Of a DNA stretch of 32,526 nucleotides, positions 20,264 through 28,037 are shown piece after piece. Both the position numbers and the translations under genes were made by a program. The notes under the pieces were generated by a model. That model saw only the letters and a list, made by a program, of their open reading frames with translations, was not told where the DNA came from and searched no databases. The number at the start of each line of letters is the position of its first letter. Position 1 is the stretch's first letter. Source of the DNA: a bacterium (GTDB taxonomy: Bacteria > Patescibacteriota > JABMPQ01 > JAUVWW01); contig JAUVWW010000003.1 in NCBI GenBank assembly GCA_030603885.1, positions 77,223 through 109,748 of the forward strand, written 5' to 3'.

Positions 20264-21472
20264 ATGATTAAACTTCTTCACATTGCCGATATCCATCTAG
20301 GTATGGAGAATTATGGAAAGACAGATCCTATAACTGGTCTTTCCTCCAGGCTTTTAGACTTTTTAGAAAGCTTTGATTATGCTATTGATTATGCTTTAGA
20401 AAATAAAATAGATTTAGTTTTGTTTGCTGGTGATGCTTTTAAATCAAGATACCCCTCTCCTACTTTTCAGCGAGAATTTGCCAAGAGAATAAAAAAACTA
20501 GCTTCTTCGGGAATACCAACGGTTTTGCTAGTTGGGAATCATGATATACCTGCTTCCGAGGGAAAAGCTAATACTTTAGATATCTATCATACTTTGGAGG
20601 TGGAAAATGTTTATGTCTCAAGAAAACCAGAACTTTTAACTTTAGATTTAAAAAATAAAGAAAAAATACAGATTGCTACTTTACCCTGGCTTGCCAAAAG
20701 CATTTTAGCCAGCAAAAAAGATTATGAGAAAAAGACCATTTCTGAAATTCATCAAGAGATGGCTGAAAAGCTTGTCAAAAAAGTCAAAGATCTCATTCCT
20801 CAAATTGATGACCATTTGCCTTGTGTTATGTTGGCTCACACAACCATTGCCGGAGCAGAATATGGTTCAGAGCATAAGGTCTATGTTGGCTCGGATGTTG
20901 TCTTACCTTTGAATATTTTTGCTCAAGAACCTTTTGATTATGTAGCCCTAGGTCATCTCCACAAATTTCAGATTCTAAATCAGAATCCGCCAGTTGTTTA
21001 TTCAGGAAGTATAGATAGAGTAGATTTTTCAGAAGAAAAAGAAGATAAAGGATTTATAGTGGTAGAGATCTCAAATAAAAACACCAAATACCAATTTATC
21101 CCTGTCCCAGCCCGAAAGTTTTTGACTATTAGGGTTAAAGTTAATGAGGAAGATTCTGAGCCCACCCAAAAAGTAATCTCCCAGATTGAAAAGAACAAGA
21201 TAGAAGATAGAGTAATAAGAATTATTATAGAAGTTCCCGAAAGCCAGGTTGAGAAACTGCATGACCATGAAATTAGAAAAGTATTATCCCAAGCCCATTT
21301 TATTGCCGCGATTAATAAAGAAGTAATTAAAAAAGAAAGAGATAAAAAAGTTTTGTATACAGAAGAACTATCTGTGATAGAGGCTCTGGAAAGGTATTGG
21401 CAATCAAAGGGGATTAGCCAGAAAAGGATGAAGAGGTTGAAAGATTATGCAGAAAAGCTCACTAAAGAGTAA
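20264..21472 (+). CDS. sbcD: Exonuclease subunit SbcD (Mre11-type)
   Basis: 402 residues. It is the nuclease subunit of the SbcCD complex, which opens hairpins and processes double-strand ends and protein-blocked ends. Metallophosphoesterase motifs bind two Mn ions: D9 and H11 in HIADIHLG, D57 in FAGDAF, N92-H93-D94 in VGNHDIP, H192 in LAHTT, and H231/H233 in LGHLHK. Where the family often has GDxFD the second Asp is Lys (GDAFKSRYPSP); the metal-binding Asp is intact. The C-terminal part (about 280-402) is the Rad50-interacting cap with a basic end. The sbcC gene starts 20 bases after the stop. CTAAA occurs twice in the leader; no Shine-Dalgarno. Confidence 0.93.
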   Translation: MIKLLHIADIHLGMENYGKTDPITGLSSRLLDFLESFDYAIDYALENKIDLVLFAGDAFKSRYPSPTFQREFAKRIKKLASSGIPTVLLVGNHDIPASEGKANTLDIYHTLEVENVYVSRKPELLTLDLKNKEKIQIATLPWLAKSILASKKDYEKKTISEIHQEMAEKLVKKVKDLIPQIDDHLPCVMLAHTTIAGAEYGSEHKVYVGSDVVLPLNIFAQEPFDYVALGHLHKFQILNQNPPVVYSGSIDRVDFSEEKEDKGFIVVEISNKNTKYQFIPVPARKFLTIRVKVNEEDSEPTQKVISQIEKNKIEDRVIRIIIEVPESQVEKLHDHEIRKVLSQAHFIAAINKEVIKKERDKKVLYTEELSVIEALERYWQSKGISQKRMKRLKDYAEKLTKE

Positions 21473-21491
21473 GAATTGTTAAATTGTTATC

Positions 21492-24080
21492 ATGATTCCT
21501 CTTCGTCTACAACTTCATAATTTCATGTCCTATGGCTCAAATTCTCAGCCTTTAGATTTTAAAGGTATTGATTTGGCTTGTCTTTCAGGAGCAAATGGCG
21601 TGGGAAAATCTTCTCTTTTAGAGGCAATAACCTGGGCGCTTTGGGGCAAGGCAAGAGCTAAATCGGATGATGATTTGATTAAATTAGGTAACCAAGATAT
21701 GTGGGTTGATTTTGTATTTGATTTAGAGGGGACAAAGTACAGAGTGGTTAGAAAAAGATCAAAGCAAGGCAAAGGGCAAAGTTCTCTGGAATTTATGATA
21801 GCTTCTGGATTGGAAGAAAAAGGAAGACAAGAGAGTTTAAGCGATTGGACACCCATGACCGGGGCTACTAAAGCCGAAACTCAGGAGGCAATCGTAAAGA
21901 CCCTACGCATGGAATATGACACTTTTATTAATTCTGCTTTTCTGCGTCAAGGTCATGCTGATGAATTTACGGTCAAACGGCCAGCCGAAAGAAAAGCTAT
22001 TTTAGGCGATATTTTAGGTCTGTCTTATTACGATCAGCTAGAATCTCAAGCTAAAGAATTATCTCGTCATAAAGAAATCGAAAAAGAAAGTTTAGAAAAA
22101 CAGCTTGAGGACATGATTTTAGAGCTTGGAGACAAGAAAACAATTCAAAAAGAAGTAGAAAAAATTGAAAAATCTTTACAAGGAACTTCAAAAGAAATCC
22201 AAGTCAAAGAAAAAGAGGTTATAGACCTACAAAAAAAGAAGTCTGATCTTGAAACAGATCTGAAAAAGATAGAGGAATTAAAATTAAGAGTCTCTGATTT
22301 TGAAAAAGACATCCAAGATTTAAATTTAGATATTCAGAAACATGATCAGATCGTATCTTTTGCCCAAAAATTAATTATCCAGAAAGAAAGCATCGAGACA
22401 AATTTTGAAAAGTATAAAGAGAATCTAAAATTAAATGAAGATTACAATCAAAAATTATCTAAGCAGCTAGAATTAAATAAACAAAAATCAGAGATTGAAA
22501 AAAACATTGATCAGGAAAAACATAAATTAGAAATGGAAAAAGGACAGACAAAAGCCAAATTAGAGGAAATAAAAAATAAATTAGCCAAAAAAGAAGAAAT
22601 AGAAGAAGAAAAAAATAAAATAGAGAAAGAGTTGAGTTTATTGAAACAAAAAGAAAAGGAATTAATTGAATTCCAAAAAGATTATCATAAAATTAAAGAA
22701 AGATTAGCTGAAATAAAAGTTGAGTTAAAACAACTAAAAACAAACGGAGAAGAGATTAAGAACAAGATTACTATTTTATCCAAAGCAAAAGCTGATTGTC
22801 CTTTGTGTAAACAAAGTTTGACAGAGGAACATAGAAAAGAAGTCATTGGTGAGCTAGAAAATCAACTTATCCAGAAAAGAGAAGAGTATAAAGAATTGAG
22901 AGATAAGAAGATTACTTTTAAAGAAAAAACAGAGAGTTTGGAAGCAAATATTAAAGAAACAGAGATTGAACTGACTGGTAAATCAGAAGTAGAGAGGAAG
23001 CTGACTGAGTTGTCTAAAGATTTAAGGGAAATAGAGAATTTAACACAAGAAGAAAAAGAACAAATAGAAAAATACAAGAAATTGTCAGAGAGACTCGAGG
23101 GAAAAGAATATGATCCAGAAGATTTTAAAAAGCTTCAAGAGCTAGAAAAAGAAATTTCTTCTATCAGTTATGATGAAAAAGAGCATAATCAAGTTAAAGA
23201 AAAAGTTAAACAATTAGAGAAATATGGTCAATTAAAATCAAAGCTTGATCAAGCAAAAGAGAAAATTACTGATTCCAAAGAAGCCAGAGCCAGAATTGAA
23301 GAAATCATCAAAAGAAAAAAAGTCTCCATAGAAAAAGATACCAAAGAAAAAGAGGATTTGGCTCAAAATATTAAGAAGCTAGAAATAATAAATAACAAAT
23401 TAGAAGAAGAAAATAAAGTTTTAATGGATCTGAGAGTTAAAGTTTCTGGTGTGCAAAAGGAATATGGGGCAGTTAAGGAAAAGTATGATCGATTGATCAA
23501 AATTGAAGAGGAAGAGAAAGAAAAGCGAAAAAAACTAAAAGGGGCAGAAGAGGAAAAATCAATTTATGACGAATTAGCTTTAGCTTTTTCTAAAAAAGGA
23601 GTTCAAGCCATGATTATTGAATCAGCTATTCCTGAAATTGAAGAAGAAGCAAATAAGCTGTTATCTCGTATGACCGACGGAAAAATGCAAGTCAAATTTG
23701 AAACACAAAGAGAAAAAAAGACTGATGGTGAACTTCAGGAGACTTTGGATATTAAGATTTCTGATGAGCAAGGAATAAGAGCTTATGAATTATTCTCTGG
23801 CGGTGAAGCTTATCGGATTAATTTTGCCATTCGAGTCGCTTTGTCTAAACTTTTAGCTCATCGGGCTGGAGCCAAATTGCAGTTTTTGGTGATTGATGAA
23901 GGCTTTGGTACTCAAGATATTCAGGGAAGAGAACATTTAGTAGAAGCCATTAATTCCATTTCTTCTGAATTTAAAAAAATTCTAGTTATCACCCATGTCC
24001 CAGAACTTAGAGATGTTTTTCCCACTAGAATAGAAATAACTAAGGATGAAGAAGGAAGTCATTTGAATGTGGTGGGGTAG
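21492..24080 (+). CDS. sbcC: Exonuclease subunit SbcC (Rad50-type SMC ATPase)
   Basis: 862 residues. ATP-driven partner of SbcD that tethers and melts DNA ends. Order: N-terminal ATPase lobe with Walker A GANGVGKSS (33-41) and LRQGHADEFT Q-loop region, long coiled coil (about 190-430), zinc hook CPLC (C436, C439) that dimerises two arms, return coiled coil (about 445-720), then the C-terminal lobe with signature FSGGEAYRINFA (768-779) and Walker B FLVIDEGFG (798-806) followed by a D-loop-like TQD. The coils are very rich in Lys and Glu. The length is close to archaeal Rad50 and shorter than E. coli SbcC (over 1000). Two terminators follow. Confidence 0.95.
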   Translation: MIPLRLQLHNFMSYGSNSQPLDFKGIDLACLSGANGVGKSSLLEAITWALWGKARAKSDDDLIKLGNQDMWVDFVFDLEGTKYRVVRKRSKQGKGQSSLEFMIASGLEEKGRQESLSDWTPMTGATKAETQEAIVKTLRMEYDTFINSAFLRQGHADEFTVKRPAERKAILGDILGLSYYDQLESQAKELSRHKEIEKESLEKQLEDMILELGDKKTIQKEVEKIEKSLQGTSKEIQVKEKEVIDLQKKKSDLETDLKKIEELKLRVSDFEKDIQDLNLDIQKHDQIVSFAQKLIIQKESIETNFEKYKENLKLNEDYNQKLSKQLELNKQKSEIEKNIDQEKHKLEMEKGQTKAKLEEIKNKLAKKEEIEEEKNKIEKELSLLKQKEKELIEFQKDYHKIKERLAEIKVELKQLKTNGEEIKNKITILSKAKADCPLCKQSLTEEHRKEVIGELENQLIQKREEYKELRDKKITFKEKTESLEANIKETEIELTGKSEVERKLTELSKDLREIENLTQEEKEQIEKYKKLSERLEGKEYDPEDFKKLQELEKEISSISYDEKEHNQVKEKVKQLEKYGQLKSKLDQAKEKITDSKEARARIEEIIKRKKVSIEKDTKEKEDLAQNIKKLEIINNKLEEENKVLMDLRVKVSGVQKEYGAVKEKYDRLIKIEEEEKEKRKKLKGAEEEKSIYDELALAFSKKGVQAMIIESAIPEIEEEANKLLSRMTDGKMQVKFETQREKKTDGELQETLDIKISDEQGIRAYELFSGGEAYRINFAIRVALSKLLAHRAGAKLQFLVIDEGFGTQDIQGREHLVEAINSISSEFKKILVITHVPELRDVFPTRIEITKDEEGSHLNVVG

Positions 24081-24108
24081 GGTCTAGTAATCTAGTAATT
24101 TAGGAATA

Positions 24109-24150
24109 AAAATAGGTCAGCTGTCGTACAGACTAGCTGACCCTATTTAT
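24109..24150 (+). terminator. First of two terminators after sbcC
   Basis: Arms 24109-24122 and 24135-24148 pair with one bulged G; a T-rich tail follows. Confidence 0.7.
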
Positions 24151-24153
24151 TTT

Positions 24154-24174
24154 TGGCTTAAATAAGCCATTTTT
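24154..24174 (+). terminator. Second terminator after sbcC
   Basis: TGGCTT (24154-24159), loop AAAT, AAGCCA (24164-24169), then five T. Confidence 0.7.
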
Positions 24175-24199
24175 ATTTGAATTTATACACATAATTTTC

Positions 24200-24228
24200 T
24201 TTACTTTTGCTTAAAAATCGTGTAAAAT
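24200..24228 (+). promoter_or_regulatory. Promoter of the pheS-pheT-gyrB cluster
   Basis: TTTACT (24200-24205), 17-bp spacer, TAAAAT (24223-24228); the start lies roughly 25 bases before the first gene. Confidence 0.5.
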
Positions 24229-24258
24229 AAAGAAAAGTTCTAAATTCTACATCCATTT

Positions 24259-24627
24259 ATGACTCTTCGTCGCTACTTAATTGGCATGATCATTTCTACC
24301 CTTACCTGTTGGGCTGCTTGGGTGATTGTTTTAATTTATATTGATCCTGAAAAAGCAGGCTTTGTTGGTTTTTTAAGTTTTTATGTTAGTTTATTTTTTG
24401 CCATGGTTGGCACCCTAGCTTTAGCTGGATTTTATATTAGACGTTGGTTTTCTAAAAATGAGGTTCTCTTTGCCCACATTACCCCTTCTTTTAGACAGGG
24501 AGTACTGCTTTCTATTTGTTTTATTGGATGTTTGATTTTGCAATCTTTTAGAATATTGACTTGGTGGGATGGGATTTTGTTTGTAGGGGCAGTGGCACTT
24601 TTAGAGTTTTATTTTATGAGTAGATAA
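24259..24627 (+). CDS. Small four-helix membrane protein
   Basis: 122 residues, not assigned to a family. Four predicted membrane segments: about 9-28, 33-58, 84-100 and 103-120, with a basic N terminus (MTLRRY) and a basic short loop (RRWFSKNE) between helices 2 and 3 that suggests both are cytoplasmic. No catalytic motif. It is seven bases upstream of pheS and probably the first gene of that operon, driven by the 24200-24228 promoter. A CTAAA element lies 19 bases before the ATG. The position beside pheS is likely a packing effect rather than a link to tRNA charging. Confidence 0.8.
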   Translation: MTLRRYLIGMIISTLTCWAAWVIVLIYIDPEKAGFVGFLSFYVSLFFAMVGTLALAGFYIRRWFSKNEVLFAHITPSFRQGVLLSICFIGCLILQSFRILTWWDGILFVGAVALLEFYFMSR

Positions 24628-24634
24628 TATAAAC

Positions 24635-25657
24635 ATGGAAAAAGAATTAAAGACAATAAGAGAGATTGCTTTAAAAGAAATTTCTCAGGCAAAAAGTTTG
24701 GATGAGCTTAACAATCTCTATTTAAAGTACTTTGGCCGCAGAAAAGGAAAACTCACCATTATTTTACGTGGCATTAAAGATTTGTCAGAAAAAGAACGGC
24801 CCAAGATTGGTAAGTTGGCTAATGAAATTAAGCAAGAGCTAGAACAAGAGTTAGAGAAAAAGAAAAGAGAGTTTCAAGAAGCAAAGATAGATATCATTGC
24901 TAAAAAAGAATGGATCGATGTTACCCAGCCTGGTGTAAAACCTCCTCATGGACATCTTCATCCTATCACCCAAGTTCGAAGAGAAGTAGAGAAGGTTTTT
25001 TCATCCATGGGATTTGAAATTGCAGAAGGACCAGAAGTGGAGAAAGAATATTATAATTTTGATGCTCTAAATATTCCTAAAGAGCATTCGGCCCGAGAAT
25101 TGATGGATACTTTTTGGTTAAAGGATGGAAATTTGCTTCGGACTCATACCTCTCCTGTTCAAGTTAGAGTAATGGAAAAAAGAAAACCTCCTTTAAGAAT
25201 AATAGCTCCTGGCCGTTGCTTTCGTTATGAAGCCATTGATGCTTCCCATGAAGCTACCTTTAATCAGGTAGAAGGACTAATGATAGGCGAAGGTGTATCT
25301 TTAGCCAATCTTAAAGCAGTTCTTATTTCTTTTGTCAAAAGATTTTTTGGAGAAGAAACCAAAACTCGTCTTAGACCAGGATATTTTCCCTTTGTGGAAC
25401 CTGGATTTGAGTTAGATATAACTTGCACTGTATGTGGTGGAAAAGGCTGCTCTGTTTGCAAAGGAACAGGTTGGGTAGAGATTATTCCTTGTGGTATGGT
25501 CCATCCCAATGTGCTGAAAAATGTAAAATATGATCCCAAAAAAGTTTCTGGCTTTGCTTTTGGCATGGGTCTGGATCGGGTGGCCATGATGAGATACGGG
25601 ATTGATGATATCCGACTTTTTTATGGCGGAGATCTTAGATTTCTAAATCAGTTTTAA
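24635..25657 (+). CDS. pheS: Phenylalanyl-tRNA synthetase alpha subunit
   Basis: 340 residues, a standard bacterial alpha subunit. An N-terminal coiled coil (about 1-90) binds tRNA; the class II catalytic domain follows, with HPITQVRREVEKVFSSMGFE (motif 1, about 108-127), EYYNFDALNIP, LLRTHTSPVQVR, RCFRYEAIDASHEATFNQVEG (motif 2 region) and GFAFGMGLDRVAMMRYGIDD (motif 3). A four-Cys insert C264-xx-C267-xxxx-C272-xx-C275 before GWVEIIPCGMVHPNVL looks like a zinc ribbon, seen in a subset of bacterial PheS. It pairs with PheT as an alpha2-beta2 enzyme; the pheT ATG is three bases after the stop codon. Confidence 0.97.
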   Translation: MEKELKTIREIALKEISQAKSLDELNNLYLKYFGRRKGKLTIILRGIKDLSEKERPKIGKLANEIKQELEQELEKKKREFQEAKIDIIAKKEWIDVTQPGVKPPHGHLHPITQVRREVEKVFSSMGFEIAEGPEVEKEYYNFDALNIPKEHSARELMDTFWLKDGNLLRTHTSPVQVRVMEKRKPPLRIIAPGRCFRYEAIDASHEATFNQVEGLMIGEGVSLANLKAVLISFVKRFFGEETKTRLRPGYFPFVEPGFELDITCTVCGGKGCSVCKGTGWVEIIPCGMVHPNVLKNVKYDPKKVSGFAFGMGLDRVAMMRYGIDDIRLFYGGDLRFLNQF

Positions 25658-25659
25658 TT

Positions 25660-28026
25660 ATGAAAATCTCATACAACTGGCTAAAAGATTTTGTAAAGAT
25701 TAAATTAACTCCTGAAAAACTGGCAGAAGAGTTAACTGTCAAGTCTTTTGAGGTAGAAAGCATAGAAGAGATAGGTAAGGGTTTAGAGAAGATTGTAGTA
25801 GGAGAGATTTTAGATATTAAGCCCCATCCCCAGGCAGAAAAGTTACAGCTGGTAACAGTTGATATTAAGAAGAAACCGCTAACTTTTGTCTGCGGAGCTT
25901 TTAATATTAAAAAGGAACAAAAAGTGCCAGTAGTTTTAGTTGGAACAACTTTACCTGATGGCACCTTAGTTAAAGAAGCTACCATCCGAGGAGTTAAATC
26001 TCCGGGTATGCTTTGTTCGGAAAAAGAGCTAGGCCTAGGCGAAGATCACACTGGCATTATGATTCTTGATCCGAAATTGAAAGTAGGACAGTCCTTGGCC
26101 AAAGCTTTAGAATTAGAGGATACAATATTGGATCTAGATGTTTTACCAAATCGAGCTCATGATTGTTTAAGTCACATTGGAATAGCTAGAGAAGTAGCAG
26201 CCATTACTAATGTAGAATTTAGGATTAAGAATTTAGAATTAAAAGAGCAGAAAGATTTAAAAATAGAAGATTTTGTCAAAGTCAAAATAGAGGATACTAA
26301 ATTATGTCCTCGCTATACGGCTAGAGTGGTTAGTGATATAAAAGTAAAAGATTCGCCACAATGGCTTAAGAACAGACTGCAAGCTTGTGGTGTTCGGCCG
26401 ATCAATAATATTGTCGATATTTCCAATTATGTCATGCTGGAGTATGGTCAGCCCATGCACGCTTTCGATGCAGACAAAATCGTTAATAAACAAATTATTG
26501 TTCGAAGAGCTAAAAATGGAGAAAAGATTATTACTTTGGATGGAGAGAAAAGAGAACTGACTAAAGATATGTTAGTTATTACTGATAGCAAAAAGCCTAT
26601 TGCCATTGCTGGAGTGATGGGAGGAGCTGAGAGTGAAGTTAAAAATACTACAAAGAGTATTATTCTAGAATCAGCTAATTTTAATTCTTTAAATATTCGG
26701 CAGACCGCAACTAAGCTATGTTTAAGATCTGAATCCTCTGATCGCTTTGGCTATGGACTGGATCCTAATCTAGCTAGCCAGGCTCAAGATAGAGCTGCCT
26801 ATCTAATGCAAGAGCTGGCCCAAGGAAAAGTAGTTTCTGGCCTGATTGATATTTATCCTAAAAAAGTAAAGCCCTGGAAAGTAAAAGTGAATCTAGATTG
26901 GCTGGATAAATTTCTTGGAGTGTCAGTTCCTAAAAATAAAGTTTTGCAAATATTGAAATCTTTGGAGTTTGAGGTAAAGCAGAAAGGAAGAGAATTAGAG
27001 GTGAATATTCCTACTTTTAGATTAGATATAACCATTCCAGAAGATGTAGCAGAAGAGATGGCTAGACTTTATGGGTATAGCAAAATTAAAGAGCAAAGCC
27101 CTCGAGGGAAACTAGAGCCAGTGCCCAAAAATGATCAGCTCTATTGGGAAAATTTTGTCAAAGATACTCTATCTGGTGCAGGATTTATAGAAGTCTATAA
27201 TTACTCGTTTTCAGGAGAAAAAGAATTGAAAATTTTAGGAAAGGGCACAAAAGATGTCTTAGAATTGGTTAATCCGCTGAACATAGAACTAAAATACATG
27301 CGTCCTAGTCTTGTTCCTGGAATATTACAGAATGTGCTAAGCAACCTAAGAAATTTCGATCAGTTTAAGATTTTCGAGCTAGCTCGGGTGTATATTCCCA
27401 AAAAAGGTAAACTACCAGATGAGAGGAGAAGGATCTGTGGAGCAATTGTCAGTCAACAGCTTTTTTACGAAGCAAAAGGTGTAGTGGAACTTTTATTAAA
27501 TAAACTTGGTATCCCAGAGAAGACCGTAAGCTTTAAGCTGAAAGCTGAAGGCTGGATATGGCATCCTGGTCGGACAGCCGAGATTAAAGTCAACCAAGAA
27601 ATAGTAGGCGTATTAGGCGAAATTCATCCCAAGATTTTGGCTAGGTTAGATATTGAATCTAAGGTAGCCATGTTTGATTTAGATTTTGACAAAATTATTA
27701 CCCTAGCCACTACCAAAAAAGCCTTTAAAAAAATGCCAAAATATCCTGCCATAACCTTGGATTTAGCCTTTATTTTAGCCAAAAAAACCTTGCACGATCA
27801 TCTAAAAAATGCTGTATTAGAAGCAGGAAAGCCTTTAGTTCGAGAAGTAGAGCTTTTTGATGTCTACGAAGGAAAACCACTGGAAAAAGGTAAAAAAAGC
27901 CTTGCTTTTCATATCACTTATCAAGCAGAAGACAGGACACTTAAAGACAAAGAAGTATTTAGGATTCAGGATAAAATTATAAAAGCTTTAGAAAAGAAGT
28001 TTGGAGCAAAAGTAAGGAAAGAATAA
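25660..28026 (+). CDS. pheT: Phenylalanyl-tRNA synthetase beta subunit
   Basis: 788 residues, full length. Order: N-terminal B1; EMAP-like tRNA-binding OB domain (about 40-150, including PHPQAEKLQLVTVDI and KSPGMLCSEKELGLG); B3/B4 editing domain (about 210-390, including RPINNIVDISNYVMLEYGQPMHAFDADKI and SESSDRFGYG), which removes mis-charged Tyr; B5 (about 405-475); the inactive class II-like core (about 485-690) with the YNYSFSGE and NPLNIELKYMRPSLVPGIL segments; and the C-terminal FDX-ACB anticodon-binding fold (about 695-788, including YPAITLDLAFIL). It follows pheS directly, and gyrB follows after 11 bases. Confidence 0.97.
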   Translation: MKISYNWLKDFVKIKLTPEKLAEELTVKSFEVESIEEIGKGLEKIVVGEILDIKPHPQAEKLQLVTVDIKKKPLTFVCGAFNIKKEQKVPVVLVGTTLPDGTLVKEATIRGVKSPGMLCSEKELGLGEDHTGIMILDPKLKVGQSLAKALELEDTILDLDVLPNRAHDCLSHIGIAREVAAITNVEFRIKNLELKEQKDLKIEDFVKVKIEDTKLCPRYTARVVSDIKVKDSPQWLKNRLQACGVRPINNIVDISNYVMLEYGQPMHAFDADKIVNKQIIVRRAKNGEKIITLDGEKRELTKDMLVITDSKKPIAIAGVMGGAESEVKNTTKSIILESANFNSLNIRQTATKLCLRSESSDRFGYGLDPNLASQAQDRAAYLMQELAQGKVVSGLIDIYPKKVKPWKVKVNLDWLDKFLGVSVPKNKVLQILKSLEFEVKQKGRELEVNIPTFRLDITIPEDVAEEMARLYGYSKIKEQSPRGKLEPVPKNDQLYWENFVKDTLSGAGFIEVYNYSFSGEKELKILGKGTKDVLELVNPLNIELKYMRPSLVPGILQNVLSNLRNFDQFKIFELARVYIPKKGKLPDERRRICGAIVSQQLFYEAKGVVELLLNKLGIPEKTVSFKLKAEGWIWHPGRTAEIKVNQEIVGVLGEIHPKILARLDIESKVAMFDLDFDKIITLATTKKAFKKMPKYPAITLDLAFILAKKTLHDHLKNAVLEAGKPLVREVELFDVYEGKPLEKGKKSLAFHITYQAEDRTLKDKEVFRIQDKIIKALEKKFGAKVRKE

Positions 28027-28037
28027 GTTATAAAATT